Assembly (NCBI RefSeq): GCF_004010325.2
Contig: NZ_SADR02000007.1
Coordinates: forward strand, 124,001-188,000
Length of the DNA: 64,000 nucleotides
Direction: 5' to 3'
DNA from: Mesorhizobium sp. M00.F.Ca.ET.216.01.1.1
GTDB lineage: Bacteria > Pseudomonadota > Alphaproteobacteria > Rhizobiales > Rhizobiaceae
The notes under the pieces are model-generated. The model did no database searches and was not told where the DNA came from. It was given only the letters and a program-made list of their open reading frames with translations. Position numbers and translations under genes: made by a program. Below are positions 1 through 8,594 of this stretch, one piece after another. Within the stretch, counting starts at the first letter, position 1. Each line of letters starts with the position of its first letter.

Positions 1-803
1 AAGCCCGTGTTCGCCGGTTCTGCGGACGGCAGCCTGCATCGCACATGAGGCCACAGCTGTTCCGCAGGCTTTATCCCTATCTGCCGGGTCTGCAACAGCA
101 ATCCGTGGAGTACTTGGCTGCATTCTTCGGCGCCGGCAACGCTGCCCTCGACGATCCACTGTTCTCGCATCGGCCACGCTTCAAGACCACGGCGGCGGCG
201 AAGATTTTCTTTTCAGGCGACCTGCGTGCGATGTTGAAGGGCTATGACGCGGCCGAGGAACTAGCCAGCCGGTTGCCCGAGGCATTCTCCCTGTGGCATC
301 CGCTGCATCAGGCGCAATATCTCGAAACCCGCTTCCTCCTGCCGGGTTATATCCTCTCCAGCCAAGGCGATCGCATGGCAATGGCGCATGGCATCGAAGG
401 ACGGTTCCCCTTCCTCGACCATCGTTTGGTGGAGTTCGCGACAAGACTTCCGCCGGAAATGAAGCTGAAGGGATTGGTGGAAAAGAACATATTGCGCAAG
501 GTGGCCGAGCACGTGCTTCCGACGGCGATCCGGGAACGCACCAAACAACCTTACCGGGCCCCGGAAGCCCGCTCCTTTGTTGGAGCCGGAGAACTGGACT
601 ACGTACGCGACTCCCTGAGTGAAGCGAGCATCGCTGCCGGCGGACTGTTCAACGCCAGGGCCGTGGCGAACCTCCATGAGAAATGCCGCACGCAGCCAGC
701 GTCCGGGTTCCGCGACAACGTGGCCTTCGTGGGCATTTTGTCAACGCAACTGTGGCAGAAGAACTTCACCGGCCAAGAGGTCGGTGCAGCACGAGCGGCC
801 TGA
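1..803 (+). CDS. Asparagine-synthase-type amidotransferase, C-terminal part (5' end outside window)
   Basis: The reading frame is open from base 3, so the gene runs in from the left and only about 267 residues are visible. They match the C-terminal synthetase (PP-loop ATPase) domain of glutamine-dependent asparagine synthases. The family hallmark DRMAMAHGIEGRFPFLDHR lies at about 370-426 and corresponds to the usual 'DRmSMahslEvRvPFLDh' segment. A 'KNILRKVAEHVLP' segment and the 'R..KQPYRAP' segment follow. The glutaminase domain and the ATP-binding SGGxDS loop would lie upstream. Family members in polysaccharide loci amidate uronic acids or other carboxylates rather than free aspartate. Its position 20 bp before an acyl carrier protein and next to an AMP-ligase and a NAD-synthase homologue makes a surface-polymer role more likely than housekeeping asparagine synthesis; this is inference. 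Confidence 0.85.
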   Translation, partial: ARVRRFCGRQPASHMRPQLFRRLYPYLPGLQQQSVEYLAAFFGAGNAALDDPLFSHRPRFKTTAAAKIFFSGDLRAMLKGYDAAEELASRLPEAFSLWHPLHQAQYLETRFLLPGYILSSQGDRMAMAHGIEGRFPFLDHRLVEFATRLPPEMKLKGLVEKNILRKVAEHVLPTAIRERTKQPYRAPEARSFVGAGELDYVRDSLSEASIAAGGLFNARAVANLHEKCRTQPASGFRDNVAFVGILSTQLWQKNFTGQEVGAARAA

Positions 804-823
804 GAATCCAGGAAAGGAAAGGC

Positions 824-1087
824 ATGATGGTGACAATCAAGGACAAGGTCAAAACCTTTATCGTTGACAACTTCCTGTTTGGCGACACCTCGTATGAACT
901 TGCAGATACAGCCTCACTCATCGAGAACGACATCATCGACTCGACTGCCGTGCTGGAACTCGTGGCTTTCATAGAGGACAATTTCGGCATAGCGATGGTC
1001 GATTCCGACATCGTACCCGCCAATCTGGATTCGCTTGACCGTATTTCGTCCTTCATCAAGGCGAAAGCAGAAACGCTGGCAGCGTAG
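824..1087 (+). CDS. Acyl carrier protein (free-standing)
   Basis: An 87-residue acidic protein with the four-helix carrier-protein pattern. The phosphopantetheine-accepting serine is Ser40 in the context IIDSTAVLELV, which replaces the classical DSL/DSV with DST. The longer upstream frame is not needed: ATG 824 (or the second ATG at 827) follows a strong purine-rich ribosome site at 811-822. It starts 20 bp after the amidotransferase and its stop lies just before the adenylate-forming ligase, so the three read as one operon. Carrier proteins adjacent to a ligase usually receive an acyl or aminoacyl group from that ligase, as DltC does from DltA. It is not next to fab genes, so a dedicated tailoring role is likelier than bulk fatty-acid synthesis. 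Confidence 0.88.
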   Translation: MMVTIKDKVKTFIVDNFLFGDTSYELADTASLIENDIIDSTAVLELVAFIEDNFGIAMVDSDIVPANLDSLDRISSFIKAKAETLAA

Positions 1088-1108
1088 TTGCCAGCGAGAG
1101 GAGCGTCC

Positions 1109-2656
1109 GTGCGGATCGAACATTTTCTGGCCGCGAAGGCCGCTGCCCATCCCGCTAAAACGGCATTGGTCACCAAGGACAAAAGTCTGTGCTATGAAGA
1201 ACTGGATGATCTTTCCAGCCGTCTTGCCACCGCCCTTTTCATGAATGGCGTCAGGCGCGGCGACCGGGTCCTGATCTTCATGGACAATTGCTGGGAGGCT
1301 GCCGTATCGATTTTCGCAGTGCTCAAGGCAGGGGCGACCTTCAGTCCGGTCAACCCATCCACCAAGGCCGAAAAGCTTGCCTACATCATCGCCGATTGCG
1401 ACGCCGCGGCGATCCTCACGCAAGCAAAACTAATGCCCGTGGTTGCCGAAGCTTGCGCTTCGCACGGCAATACCGGCATCTTCGTGGCTTCTACCGTTGG
1501 AGCCGATAACCAATGCCCGGTAGGGGCTGCATCCCTGGCAGACTGCCTGACGCTCCAAGCCAGGGAGATAGACCACCGCGGCATTGACGTCGATCTTGCG
1601 ATGTTGATCTACACCTCAGGCTCAACGGGCCGGCCCAAGGGCGTGATGATGACGCACCGCAATTGCGACGCGGCAGCAGACTCCATCACCACCTACCTGC
1701 GCAACTCGCCAGATGACATCATTTTGAATGTTCTTCCCCTTGCCTTCGACTATGGCCTCTATCAGTTGCTAATGGCTGTCAGGCTCGGTGCCACACTGGT
1801 GCTTGAGAAGTCCTTCGCTTTTCCTCAGGCGGTCTTTGAACGTATCCGCGAGGAAGGCGTCACCGGTCTTCCGCTCGTGCCTACGATGGCAGCGATGATC
1901 CTGCAGATGCGTGACCTGGCGCCGGGCTTCCTGCCCAGCCTTCGCTATATTTCCAACACGGCGGCTGCCTTGCCCCCGGCTCACATAGAACGCCTGCGGT
2001 CCCTTTTTCCCGGTGTCAGGCTCTATTCGATGTATGGCCTGACGGAATGCAAGCGCTGCACCTATCTGCCGCCCGAGGAGCTCGACCGCCGGCCGGGGTC
2101 GGTCGGAATAGCCATTCCGAACACCGAGGCCTTTGTCGTCGACGACCGCGGGCAACGAGTGCCACCGGGCGTAGCGGGTGAGTTGGTCATTCGCGGACCG
2201 CATGTCATGCAGGGTTATTGGCGAAACGAAACTGCGACGGAACGAATGCTGCGACCGGGGCCGAACCCTTGGGAAAAGGTTCTCTACACCGGTGATCTGT
2301 TCAGGACCGATGAGGACGGCTTTCTTTATTTCGTCGGCCGCAAGGACGACATAATAAAGACGCGGGGAGAGAAGGTGGCCCCGAAGGAAGTGGAAGCCGT
2401 GCTTCACGCTCATCCGGGCATCGCGGAAGCCGTGGTCGTCGGCGTGCCGGATCCGGTGCTCGGGCATGCGATCGCAGCACTCGTCGTATCGTCGGACCCG
2501 GCGCTTAGCGAAAAGGATGTCATTCGTCACTGTGCACGTCACCTCGAGGACTTCATGGTCCCCAAGATCATCGAATTCCGGATGGAATTGCCGAAGACCG
2601 ATACCGGCAAGGTCAGCCGTCGGCTTGCAGCAGAGGCGATGGAGGCCGCGCAATGA
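1109..2656 (+). CDS. AMP-forming acyl/aminoacyl-CoA or carrier-protein ligase
   Basis: A 515-residue ANL-superfamily enzyme that activates a carboxylate as an adenylate and transfers it to a thiol. Visible motifs in order are the P-loop YTSGSTGRPKG (about residues 168-178), YGLTEC (A5), YTGDLF (A7), GRKDDIIKTRGEKVAPKEVE (A8 hinge) and the C-terminal catalytic lysine region PKTDTGKVSRR (A10). All elements needed for activity are present. The GTG at 1109 is chosen because GAGAGGA lies six bases upstream. An in-frame TTG at 1088 abuts the ACP stop and lacks such a site. The stop overlaps the next start as ATGA (2653-2656), indicating translational coupling. The likely acceptor is the ACP just upstream. 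The substrate cannot be read from sequence; an amino acid or short acyl group for polymer decoration is inferred. Related ligases occur in exosortase/EPS loci. Confidence 0.85.
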   Translation: MRIEHFLAAKAAAHPAKTALVTKDKSLCYEELDDLSSRLATALFMNGVRRGDRVLIFMDNCWEAAVSIFAVLKAGATFSPVNPSTKAEKLAYIIADCDAAAILTQAKLMPVVAEACASHGNTGIFVASTVGADNQCPVGAASLADCLTLQAREIDHRGIDVDLAMLIYTSGSTGRPKGVMMTHRNCDAAADSITTYLRNSPDDIILNVLPLAFDYGLYQLLMAVRLGATLVLEKSFAFPQAVFERIREEGVTGLPLVPTMAAMILQMRDLAPGFLPSLRYISNTAAALPPAHIERLRSLFPGVRLYSMYGLTECKRCTYLPPEELDRRPGSVGIAIPNTEAFVVDDRGQRVPPGVAGELVIRGPHVMQGYWRNETATERMLRPGPNPWEKVLYTGDLFRTDEDGFLYFVGRKDDIIKTRGEKVAPKEVEAVLHAHPGIAEAVVVGVPDPVLGHAIAALVVSSDPALSEKDVIRHCARHLEDFMVPKIIEFRMELPKTDTGKVSRRLAAEAMEAAQ

Positions 2657-3660
2657 ATGTTCGCCCGACCGGGGACGTGCAGACCTTCCTGACGCAGGCT
2701 CTGGCGATCGACCCCGCCGCCGAGACGGACAGGATCGTGACGGCCCTGCGCGGGCAACTGCGCGGGATGCGCAAGCGCGGTCTCGTGCTCGGCCTTTCGG
2801 GCGGGATCGATTCAAGCGTTTCGGTCGCGTTGGCCGCGCGAGCCATCGGCCGCCAGAATGTACTCTGCCTCTTCATGCCGGAGAGCGATTCCGATCCCGA
2901 AAGTCTGCGGCTCGGCCGCCTCGTCGCCGATACTTTCGGTGTCGAGGCTATTGTAGAGGATATCGGGCCGACCCTACGCGCAATGGGCTGCTATCACCGT
3001 CGCGACGCCTTCATCCGCGGATTGGTCCCGGAATACGGCGAAGGCTGGGCCTCGAAGATCGTGATTGCGAACGCCCTCGAGGGCGAGGGCTACAATATCT
3101 CATCGCTGGTGGTGCAGGACCCGGAAGGCAAGCAAACGAAACTAAGAATGCCACTTCCGGTCTATCTCGGTATCGTCGCAGCCACCAACATGAAACAGCG
3201 CACGCGCAAGCAAATCGAATACTATCATGCCGATCGCCTGAACTTCGCCGTTCTTGGAACGCCGAACCGGCTGGAATATGATCAGGGGTTCTTCGTCAAG
3301 AACGGTGACGGCGCAGCGGACGTCAAGCCGATCGCACACCTCTACAAAACACAGGTCTACGCGCTGGCCGCCTATCTCGGCGTTCCGGAGGAAATCCGAA
3401 GCCGGCCGCCGACAACCGATACCTACTCGCTGGCGCAGACACAGGAGGAGTTCTACTTCTCGCTCTCTTATGACCGCATGGATCTCTGCCTTTACGGCCT
3501 CAACAACGGCGTGGCAGCCGAAGTGGTGGGGCAGGCGGCAGGATTGGCCGCCTCGCAAATTGAACGCGTCTGGGCCGACATTGCCGCCAAGCGCAAGGCG
3601 ACGCGCTATCTGCACCTGCGTCCGCAACTCGTTGATGAAGTCGAGGAAATAGGCACCTGA
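2653..3660 (+). CDS. NAD-synthase-like PP-loop amide ligase without glutaminase domain
   Basis: 335 residues. The ATP pyrophosphatase loop LSGGIDSSVSVAL is at residues 48-60. The C-terminal half has the NAD-synthase features NFAVLGTPNRLEYDQGFFVK and DVKPIAHLYKTQV, and a TTDTYSLAQTQEEFYF segment. There is no N-terminal nitrilase/glutaminase domain, so nitrogen would come from ammonia or a partner. NAD synthases adenylate nicotinate adenine dinucleotide and amidate it. The coupling here to a ligase (ATGA overlap) and a carrier protein inside a polysaccharide locus suggests it may amidate or activate a different carboxylate. It could also be a second nadE; the genome elsewhere must be consulted. 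The operon ends here, facing the convergent GNAT gene. Confidence 0.8.
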   Translation: MNVRPTGDVQTFLTQALAIDPAAETDRIVTALRGQLRGMRKRGLVLGLSGGIDSSVSVALAARAIGRQNVLCLFMPESDSDPESLRLGRLVADTFGVEAIVEDIGPTLRAMGCYHRRDAFIRGLVPEYGEGWASKIVIANALEGEGYNISSLVVQDPEGKQTKLRMPLPVYLGIVAATNMKQRTRKQIEYYHADRLNFAVLGTPNRLEYDQGFFVKNGDGAADVKPIAHLYKTQVYALAAYLGVPEEIRSRPPTTDTYSLAQTQEEFYFSLSYDRMDLCLYGLNNGVAAEVVGQAAGLAASQIERVWADIAAKRKATRYLHLRPQLVDEVEEIGT

Positions 3661-3696
3661 CCTAGCCTCGATCCGGGCTACGTCCCTGGGGGCGCT

Positions 3697-4812
3697 TCAG
3701 GTGAAGCGGCCACCGATCAGCCGGCTCCACTGCTCGCCCGCAAGCCCGTTCAGGAAAACTTGCGAGTTCTTCATGGCATCCAAAAGCTCGGGGTCGTGTG
3801 AATGCACGACGGTCGAGGCAACGGGCACGAAAGCTATGCGTCGTCCAAGCATTGCTTCCAGAAGAGCGGGTTGGATGCGGCCGCGCAGGCCGCAGACGCC
3901 GCGTGCGGCGGCATGATCGATCAGACAGTCGATCACGGGGCCCGCCTGGCCGGGGAGGGAGAGGATCTGCAGCACACGACCGATTCTATCTGTTCGCGCG
4001 TAGTAGGCGAAAGCGCCAACATTGGTGCCGGTTGGCGATGCCACGGAAACGTAGACAAGCTCGCCCAGATCCGGCTTTTGTGCCGCATGGCTCAGGATAT
4101 GATCGAGCTGGCCTTCCATCCACTCCGGGCGCAGGGGAAACTGAGCGGTAAAGGGTTCGACGAGTTTGGCAAACGTGTCGCTGCCAATTTCGGACGCCCG
4201 AAATGCTCCTTGGCCTGCTCCGTCCGCCGCTACGCCAGTCCAGCGTCGTTCACTGCGCTTCATTCTCTTGCGGTAGAATCGGTCGAAGGTGTGCGCAAAC
4301 GGATTGAGCATCCGGGCGAGCTCTATGCGATTGGCGAAAAGGCTAAGCATAAAGGTAGACGGCCGCATTACGCGTACCCAGTCAAGGCTGTATTGCGGCA
4401 GGACCACGCCGCGAAGCCGGGTCCACAATTTCACGGACGTATCATTGGCCGTCTCGCTGAAGGAGATGTCCTGCGGACCATCCAGGAAAGCTTTCAACAA
4501 GCGGGCGCCAGCCATCGGGTCTCGCTCATGATCCTCGACCATGAGCGAGCTACAGATAGCCGCGCGTAGTTGTCGGCCGCTGAACTTCATCGGCAACGCG
4601 TGAACGCCGACAAATCCGGAAACGTGACCGGCGTCGTTGACGTGGACAAGCGACCGGAGGTCGCTCCCCCAACCGGGAGCATCCAGGTAGAACCGTTTCA
4701 TATACTCGACGAGGGCGGCTGGCGCCTCGGTTCGGTCTTTGCGCAGCACGCGTTGAAACATGCCCGCGACTGCCGGAAGGTCGGCGCATTCCAAGGCGCG
4801 AATGACGCTCAC
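3697..4812 (-). CDS. GNAT-like acyltransferase of a polysaccharide locus
   Basis: 371 residues counted from the GTG at 4812, which overlaps the TGA of the upstream methyltransferase as GTGA (4809-4812). The open frame extends further upstream, but only as an arginine-rich, non-protein-like stretch inside the methyltransferase gene. The N-terminus (VSVIRALECADLPAVAGMFQ) is a typical GNAT opening: beta strand, then DL.aV..mf. The glycine/valine-rich strand 'GHVSGFVGVHALP' and the following 'SLMVEDHERDPMAGARLLKAFL' resemble the acetyl-CoA binding region. A second half with 'AFAYYARTDRIGRVLQ' suggests a duplicated GNAT or FemAB-like architecture. It is probably a cytoplasmic N-acyl- or aminoacyl-transferase acting on an amino sugar or on the activated group made by the neighbouring ligase. 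Substrate is not inferable. Confidence 0.65.
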   Translation of the reverse strand: MSVIRALECADLPAVAGMFQRVLRKDRTEAPAALVEYMKRFYLDAPGWGSDLRSLVHVNDAGHVSGFVGVHALPMKFSGRQLRAAICSSLMVEDHERDPMAGARLLKAFLDGPQDISFSETANDTSVKLWTRLRGVVLPQYSLDWVRVMRPSTFMLSLFANRIELARMLNPFAHTFDRFYRKRMKRSERRWTGVAADGAGQGAFRASEIGSDTFAKLVEPFTAQFPLRPEWMEGQLDHILSHAAQKPDLGELVYVSVASPTGTNVGAFAYYARTDRIGRVLQILSLPGQAGPVIDCLIDHAAARGVCGLRGRIQPALLEAMLGRRIAFVPVASTVVHSHDPELLDAMKNSQVFLNGLAGEQWSRLIGGRFT

Positions 4813-5537
4813 GCCTGGCTCCCGGCACCGGAGTCCCATCCACCGCGTTTCTGGGCCATGGCGACGCGAGGCTTCCCATCGGCCATCGCGGCGAACGTCA
4901 GGTGTTCGTAGGAACTCGTTCTCGACAAAAGGGCGGCTACCTGCCGATCCTGGCCTTCTCCGAACTCGAACAACAGCCATCCGCCCGGTTTGAGGAAGAC
5001 CGCCGCATCCCGGACCAGCCTTTGGAGAATCGAAATGCCATAAGGACCGCCATCGAAAGCTTCGCGGGGTTCATTCTCCAGCAGATGGACGCTTTCGCTA
5101 TCGAGACGGGAAGACGAAATGTAGGGGGGATTGCACACGATCGTGTCGACGATGCCTTCGAGATCGTCACCCTCGAATGCGGCAAACAGGTCGCCCTGGC
5201 GAATCGCGACCCTGTCTTGCAGGGCGAGGCGCACGACGTTGCGGCGAGCAAGGGCAACCGTGCTGTCGGTCAAGTCGGCCGCCCATGCCCGCACCCGCGG
5301 ACAACCGTTCACGATCCCTATTGCCAGATTGCCGCAACCGCAGCACATGTCGATCAGGATCGTTTCGCTTGCTCGTTCGCGAAGAATGGCCGCGGCTTTC
5401 CAGCCAAGCAGTTCCGTTTCCTCTCTTGGCACGAGAACGTCAGGCGCGAGTTCCAACTCGACCTCCATGAAGCGGTGCAATCTCGACCGATTGCTTTCGT
5501 TCAGGTGGCCGACAGGAGAGCTGTAATGCTGCGGCAA
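4809..5537 (-). CDS. PrmC/HemK-like SAM-dependent methyltransferase
   Basis: 242 residues with the Rossmann methyltransferase signature DMCCGCGNLAIGI, an upstream VPREETELL matching the 'PRpeTE' motif of PrmC/HemK enzymes, and the catalytic CNPPYI that holds an amide or amino nitrogen. A true PrmC would be about 280 residues with an N-terminal release-factor-binding helical domain and would usually sit next to prfA. Here the N-terminus is shortened and the setting is a polysaccharide locus. The substrate may therefore be the amide or amino group of a sugar substituent; this is inference from the NPPY chemistry. The start is a TTG at 5537 with AGGA six bases upstream, and no ATG is available nearby. 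It is translationally coupled to the GNAT gene. The 208-bp gap upstream should hold the promoter. Confidence 0.75.
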   Translation of the reverse strand: MPQHYSSPVGHLNESNRSRLHRFMEVELELAPDVLVPREETELLGWKAAAILRERASETILIDMCCGCGNLAIGIVNGCPRVRAWAADLTDSTVALARRNVVRLALQDRVAIRQGDLFAAFEGDDLEGIVDTIVCNPPYISSSRLDSESVHLLENEPREAFDGGPYGISILQRLVRDAAVFLKPGGWLLFEFGEGQDRQVAALLSRTSSYEHLTFAAMADGKPRVAMAQKRGGWDSGAGSQA

Positions 5538-5745
5538 GGTTGGTCCTTTGCTTAGCGGATGAAACCCGCGTCATTGTTGTTACCAACCTCGGGTAAACTG
5601 ACATTAAAGATTGCAAGCCGAGTTTTATCGGCGCGGCTCACACCTTGTTTTGAATATCAAGAATTTCGGTTCTTCGCGTGGGCACAGGAAACACTTTCCT
5701 TTTCCCCTGCCGACGGCGGAATTCCTATTGCTACAACAAGGCGGT

Positions 5746-6864
5746 TCACGCACTAGCAGCGAGCAACGCTTCGTATCGATCCCCGATCTTTTCAACTTCG
5801 AAATCCGCCGCTCTGCTTTTCAGGACGGCGGCGGAAGTCGGCCGGTCCAGCATCTCAGCCATCGCCTTTGCCAGGGTCGCGACATCACCAACCGGCACCA
5901 AGGCGCCGAAACGGCCTTCATCGAGAATCTCGCGCGGGCCATGCGGCGCATCTGTGGAGACTACGGGAACACCAGCAGCCAAAGCTTCGACCAACACATT
6001 GCCAAAGCCCTCGCTCGTGGATGAAAGGACGAACAGGTCGGCTGCGGCATAACAGGCCGCGGGATCGTTGACGTAGCCGGCAAAAAGCACATCCGCGCCG
6101 ATACCGGATTGTTCAGCATAGCTGCGCAACTCGGCCGCTAGTGGACCTTCGCCGAAGATGACAAGTCGGGCGCGGCGGCCGGTGCGCAGGACAGCGAAGG
6201 CCCGGAGTAAAGTCCAATGATCCTTGACCGGCACCAGACGTCCGGCGGTGGCGATGACCGGGCCACCGCCCATCGTCGCAAGCTTTGCCTGCCAAGCGTA
6301 GGAATGTTCCTGCGATATCGCAGCCGGCGGCAGCGGGTTATTGATGACGACAACCTTGGATTGTGGAAAGCCGCGGGCCACGATATCGCGACCGACGCCC
6401 GCCGAAACGGCGATGGCTTTGGTAGTGCGCGCTGCAACCGGCGCGGAAAGCCAGACCGCCATTCTCGCGCCGAGGCTGCCGGAAGGCAGTGAGGCGGCTG
6501 CGTGGAAGCTTGGAAAGAACCTCGCTCGGCTTCGCGCCAATGAAAGCGCCAGCGCCACGATCAGATTGGCGAATTCCGGGGCGCTATAGACCGCATGGGG
6601 GCCAAGGCGGTTGAATAAACGTGCGCTTCGCACGATGCCTTTCAGCGTCGCCCACTTGCCGTAACCTTCGCCGCGCAGCGGAAGGCCGAAATCGACTAGA
6701 TGCACGGCAGTGGAGAGCAGCGCGGCGTTAGGCCCTTCCGCGTTCCAGGTAAAAAGTGTGACATCGTGCCCACGCGATGCCAATTCATTTGCCATGAGGA
6801 CGAAAACACGCTCGGCGCCGCCGCCCCTGAGACTGGCAATGTGAAAGACGATACGCTTCGCCAT
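5746..6864 (-). CDS. Glycosyltransferase family 4 protein
   Basis: A 372-residue GT-B fold enzyme. The N-terminal Rossmann domain begins VFHIASLRGGGAERV, the glycine-rich acceptor loop common in GT4. The C-terminal domain has GRLVPVKDHWTLL (donor domain start) and the E-x7-E signature in SSTSEGFGNVLVEALAAGVPV, with a following DAPHGPREIL loop. It would transfer a sugar from a nucleotide donor to the lipid-linked repeat unit at the cytoplasmic face. ATG 6864 fits the family's usual N-terminus. The extra upstream codons, up to 7017, lie inside the chain-length gene and are histidine/arginine-rich noise. It lies eight bases downstream of the chain-length gene and is probably co-transcribed with it. 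Confidence 0.88.
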   Translation of the reverse strand: MAKRIVFHIASLRGGGAERVFVLMANELASRGHDVTLFTWNAEGPNAALLSTAVHLVDFGLPLRGEGYGKWATLKGIVRSARLFNRLGPHAVYSAPEFANLIVALALSLARSRARFFPSFHAAASLPSGSLGARMAVWLSAPVAARTTKAIAVSAGVGRDIVARGFPQSKVVVINNPLPPAAISQEHSYAWQAKLATMGGGPVIATAGRLVPVKDHWTLLRAFAVLRTGRRARLVIFGEGPLAAELRSYAEQSGIGADVLFAGYVNDPAACYAAADLFVLSSTSEGFGNVLVEALAAGVPVVSTDAPHGPREILDEGRFGALVPVGDVATLAKAMAEMLDRPTSAAVLKSRAADFEVEKIGDRYEALLAASA

Positions 6865-6872
6865 GCCTTGGT

Positions 6873-8429
6873 TCAGGCTCGGCTGGTGGCAATGCCTGAT
6901 TGGTTCGGCGGCTGGCGCATGTCGCGCAAGATGCCCATGGCAATGGCGAGCAGCATGCCTAGAGCAAAGCCGGCGAAAGCTCCCATGCCTATGACCAGGG
7001 CAGTGCGGGGCGGCCATGAGCGCGCCTTTGGCGGCACCGCGGAGGAAATCACCTGCACATTCGTGGAGTCGATCTGCTCGCGCTCAGTGATTTGGCGAGC
7101 GCGCGACAGGAAGCTTTCATAGATCGACGTCTTCGAGGCGGCGTCGCGTTCAAGCTCTCGCAGGGCGACCTCGGACTCGCTGTCGGTGAAAACATTGCCC
7201 TTCAGATCGTTCATCTTGGCACCGAGAGAAGCCAGCGAGGCTTTGGCCGCATCAAGATTGACCTTTGCTGAGCCGACGGTGCGCGAGAACTCCGCCCTGA
7301 GTTGCGAGCTGACGGTTTGGAATTCTGTCTTGAGCCTGACAATCGTCGGGTGGCGTGGTCCAAAGGTCATCGACTGTGAATCGATTTGCTGCCGCAGGCT
7401 GTTTGCCTTCTCGCGCAGCGCGGCAAGTGCTTCCGAAGTCGCGGGGCCAGAGTTGGTCCCATTGGCACCGGAGGCACCCAGGGCGTCGTAACTTGCCTGG
7501 GCGGCGATGACGCGCGATTGCGCCTCTACAATTTGGCTGTTGAGCTGCGTCATCGTTTGCGAACTGACAAGCTGACCGTTGCTGGAGGACAGGTTGTGGC
7601 TGCGCCTGTAAGCCTCGACCTTCTGTTCGGCCGACTGTACGTCGCGCTTGAGCTGGCCAAGCCGTCCGTCAAGAGCAGCTGCGGCACGGCCGGCATCGGC
7701 AGCTTCGGCCTTGGCCAGCTCTTCCTGGAAAGTCTTGACTATGGCTTGAGAGATCAGGATCGCCTTGTCTGTGGTTTCGGCCGATACCGACAGGGTTGTG
7801 ACAAACGAGGTTTCATCTGCGGTGGTACTGACTCGCTCCGCCAGGTTTTTCAGGGCAATAAGCTTCGGATCGGACTTGCTGCCATTCGCTCCACCGCCAG
7901 ACGTGGAGGCGCTACGGTCCGGGTCGAAGAACTCCGGATCGTTGGCTAGGTCGAGGTCGCTCACCACACGCGAAAGCACGTTGCCCGAGGTCAAGATGCG
8001 CTGCTTGCTGCGCGCGTTGAGCAGTTGGCTATCGACCTGGCCCGGCTGCGCATAGAGATCGTTTTCCACAACCTGCAAATTGCCAGGATTGATGAGGATT
8101 TCCGTATTGACGGTATAACGCTGTTTGCTCAGCATGGAATAGGCGCCGCCGATGACGCCGCCGACTACTGCTAGCATGCATGCCAAGGCGAGGCCGGCCC
8201 GCAGCCAGACAAACAAGCGTCGAAAGTCGAGTTCGAGGAAGTCGCCGATCTTGTCAAGCGTCACCGTCGCGACGGGCTCGGACGCCTGCGGCATGTCAGG
8301 TACGGGGCGTGCCATGACTGGAGTACCTTGTTGCAGCATTGCCCTGCGCCGCGCATTGGCGATCCGCTCGAATGCGCTGGTAGCGGATTCCGCCGCAGAG
8401 GAGGGGGGTATACCGGAAGCGGCAGACAT
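6873..8429 (-). CDS. Wzz/ExoP-N-type polysaccharide chain-length and export protein (no kinase domain)
   Basis: 518 residues. A cytoplasmic N-terminal tail of about 70 residues is followed by a first membrane helix (about 77-98), a Wzz-type periplasmic domain, and a long coiled-coil-rich segment (about 240-450) with 'LREKANSLRQQIDSQSMTFG' and 'RHPTIVRLKTEFQ'. A proline-rich 'PPKARSWPP' precedes a second helix near 480-503. This is the polysaccharide co-polymerase layout of GumC and rhizobial ExoP. The protein stops soon after the second helix, so the C-terminal Walker-box tyrosine autokinase domain of full ExoP is absent. It would set polymer length with the Wzy-like protein encoded divergently at 8595. 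A GGG-containing ribosome site precedes ATG 8429. Confidence 0.85.
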   Translation of the reverse strand: MSAASGIPPSSAAESATSAFERIANARRRAMLQQGTPVMARPVPDMPQASEPVATVTLDKIGDFLELDFRRLFVWLRAGLALACMLAVVGGVIGGAYSMLSKQRYTVNTEILINPGNLQVVENDLYAQPGQVDSQLLNARSKQRILTSGNVLSRVVSDLDLANDPEFFDPDRSASTSGGGANGSKSDPKLIALKNLAERVSTTADETSFVTTLSVSAETTDKAILISQAIVKTFQEELAKAEAADAGRAAAALDGRLGQLKRDVQSAEQKVEAYRRSHNLSSSNGQLVSSQTMTQLNSQIVEAQSRVIAAQASYDALGASGANGTNSGPATSEALAALREKANSLRQQIDSQSMTFGPRHPTIVRLKTEFQTVSSQLRAEFSRTVGSAKVNLDAAKASLASLGAKMNDLKGNVFTDSESEVALRELERDAASKTSIYESFLSRARQITEREQIDSTNVQVISSAVPPKARSWPPRTALVIGMGAFAGFALGMLLAIAMGILRDMRQPPNQSGIATSRA

Positions 8430-8594
8430 CGCGCCAACCCTTGTTATTCATTACGCGTGGCCTGCTTTACGGAAACATCGTTAACATCTCATTTTCCATG
8501 CTGGCTTATTCTGCCGCTTCACGCGCCAAGCCCGTTCGGCGGAATGGATCTCGTTGGCCAGAATGCCGTTCGAACATCCCCACTTGGATGGACC

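Noticed and set aside
1769..2815. 348-codon minus-strand open frame over the AMP ligase
   Set aside because: It is a shadow of the ligase, whose motifs are complete on the plus strand.
3802..4569. 255-codon plus-strand open frame
   Set aside because: It is antisense to the GNAT gene, which has coupled start and family features.
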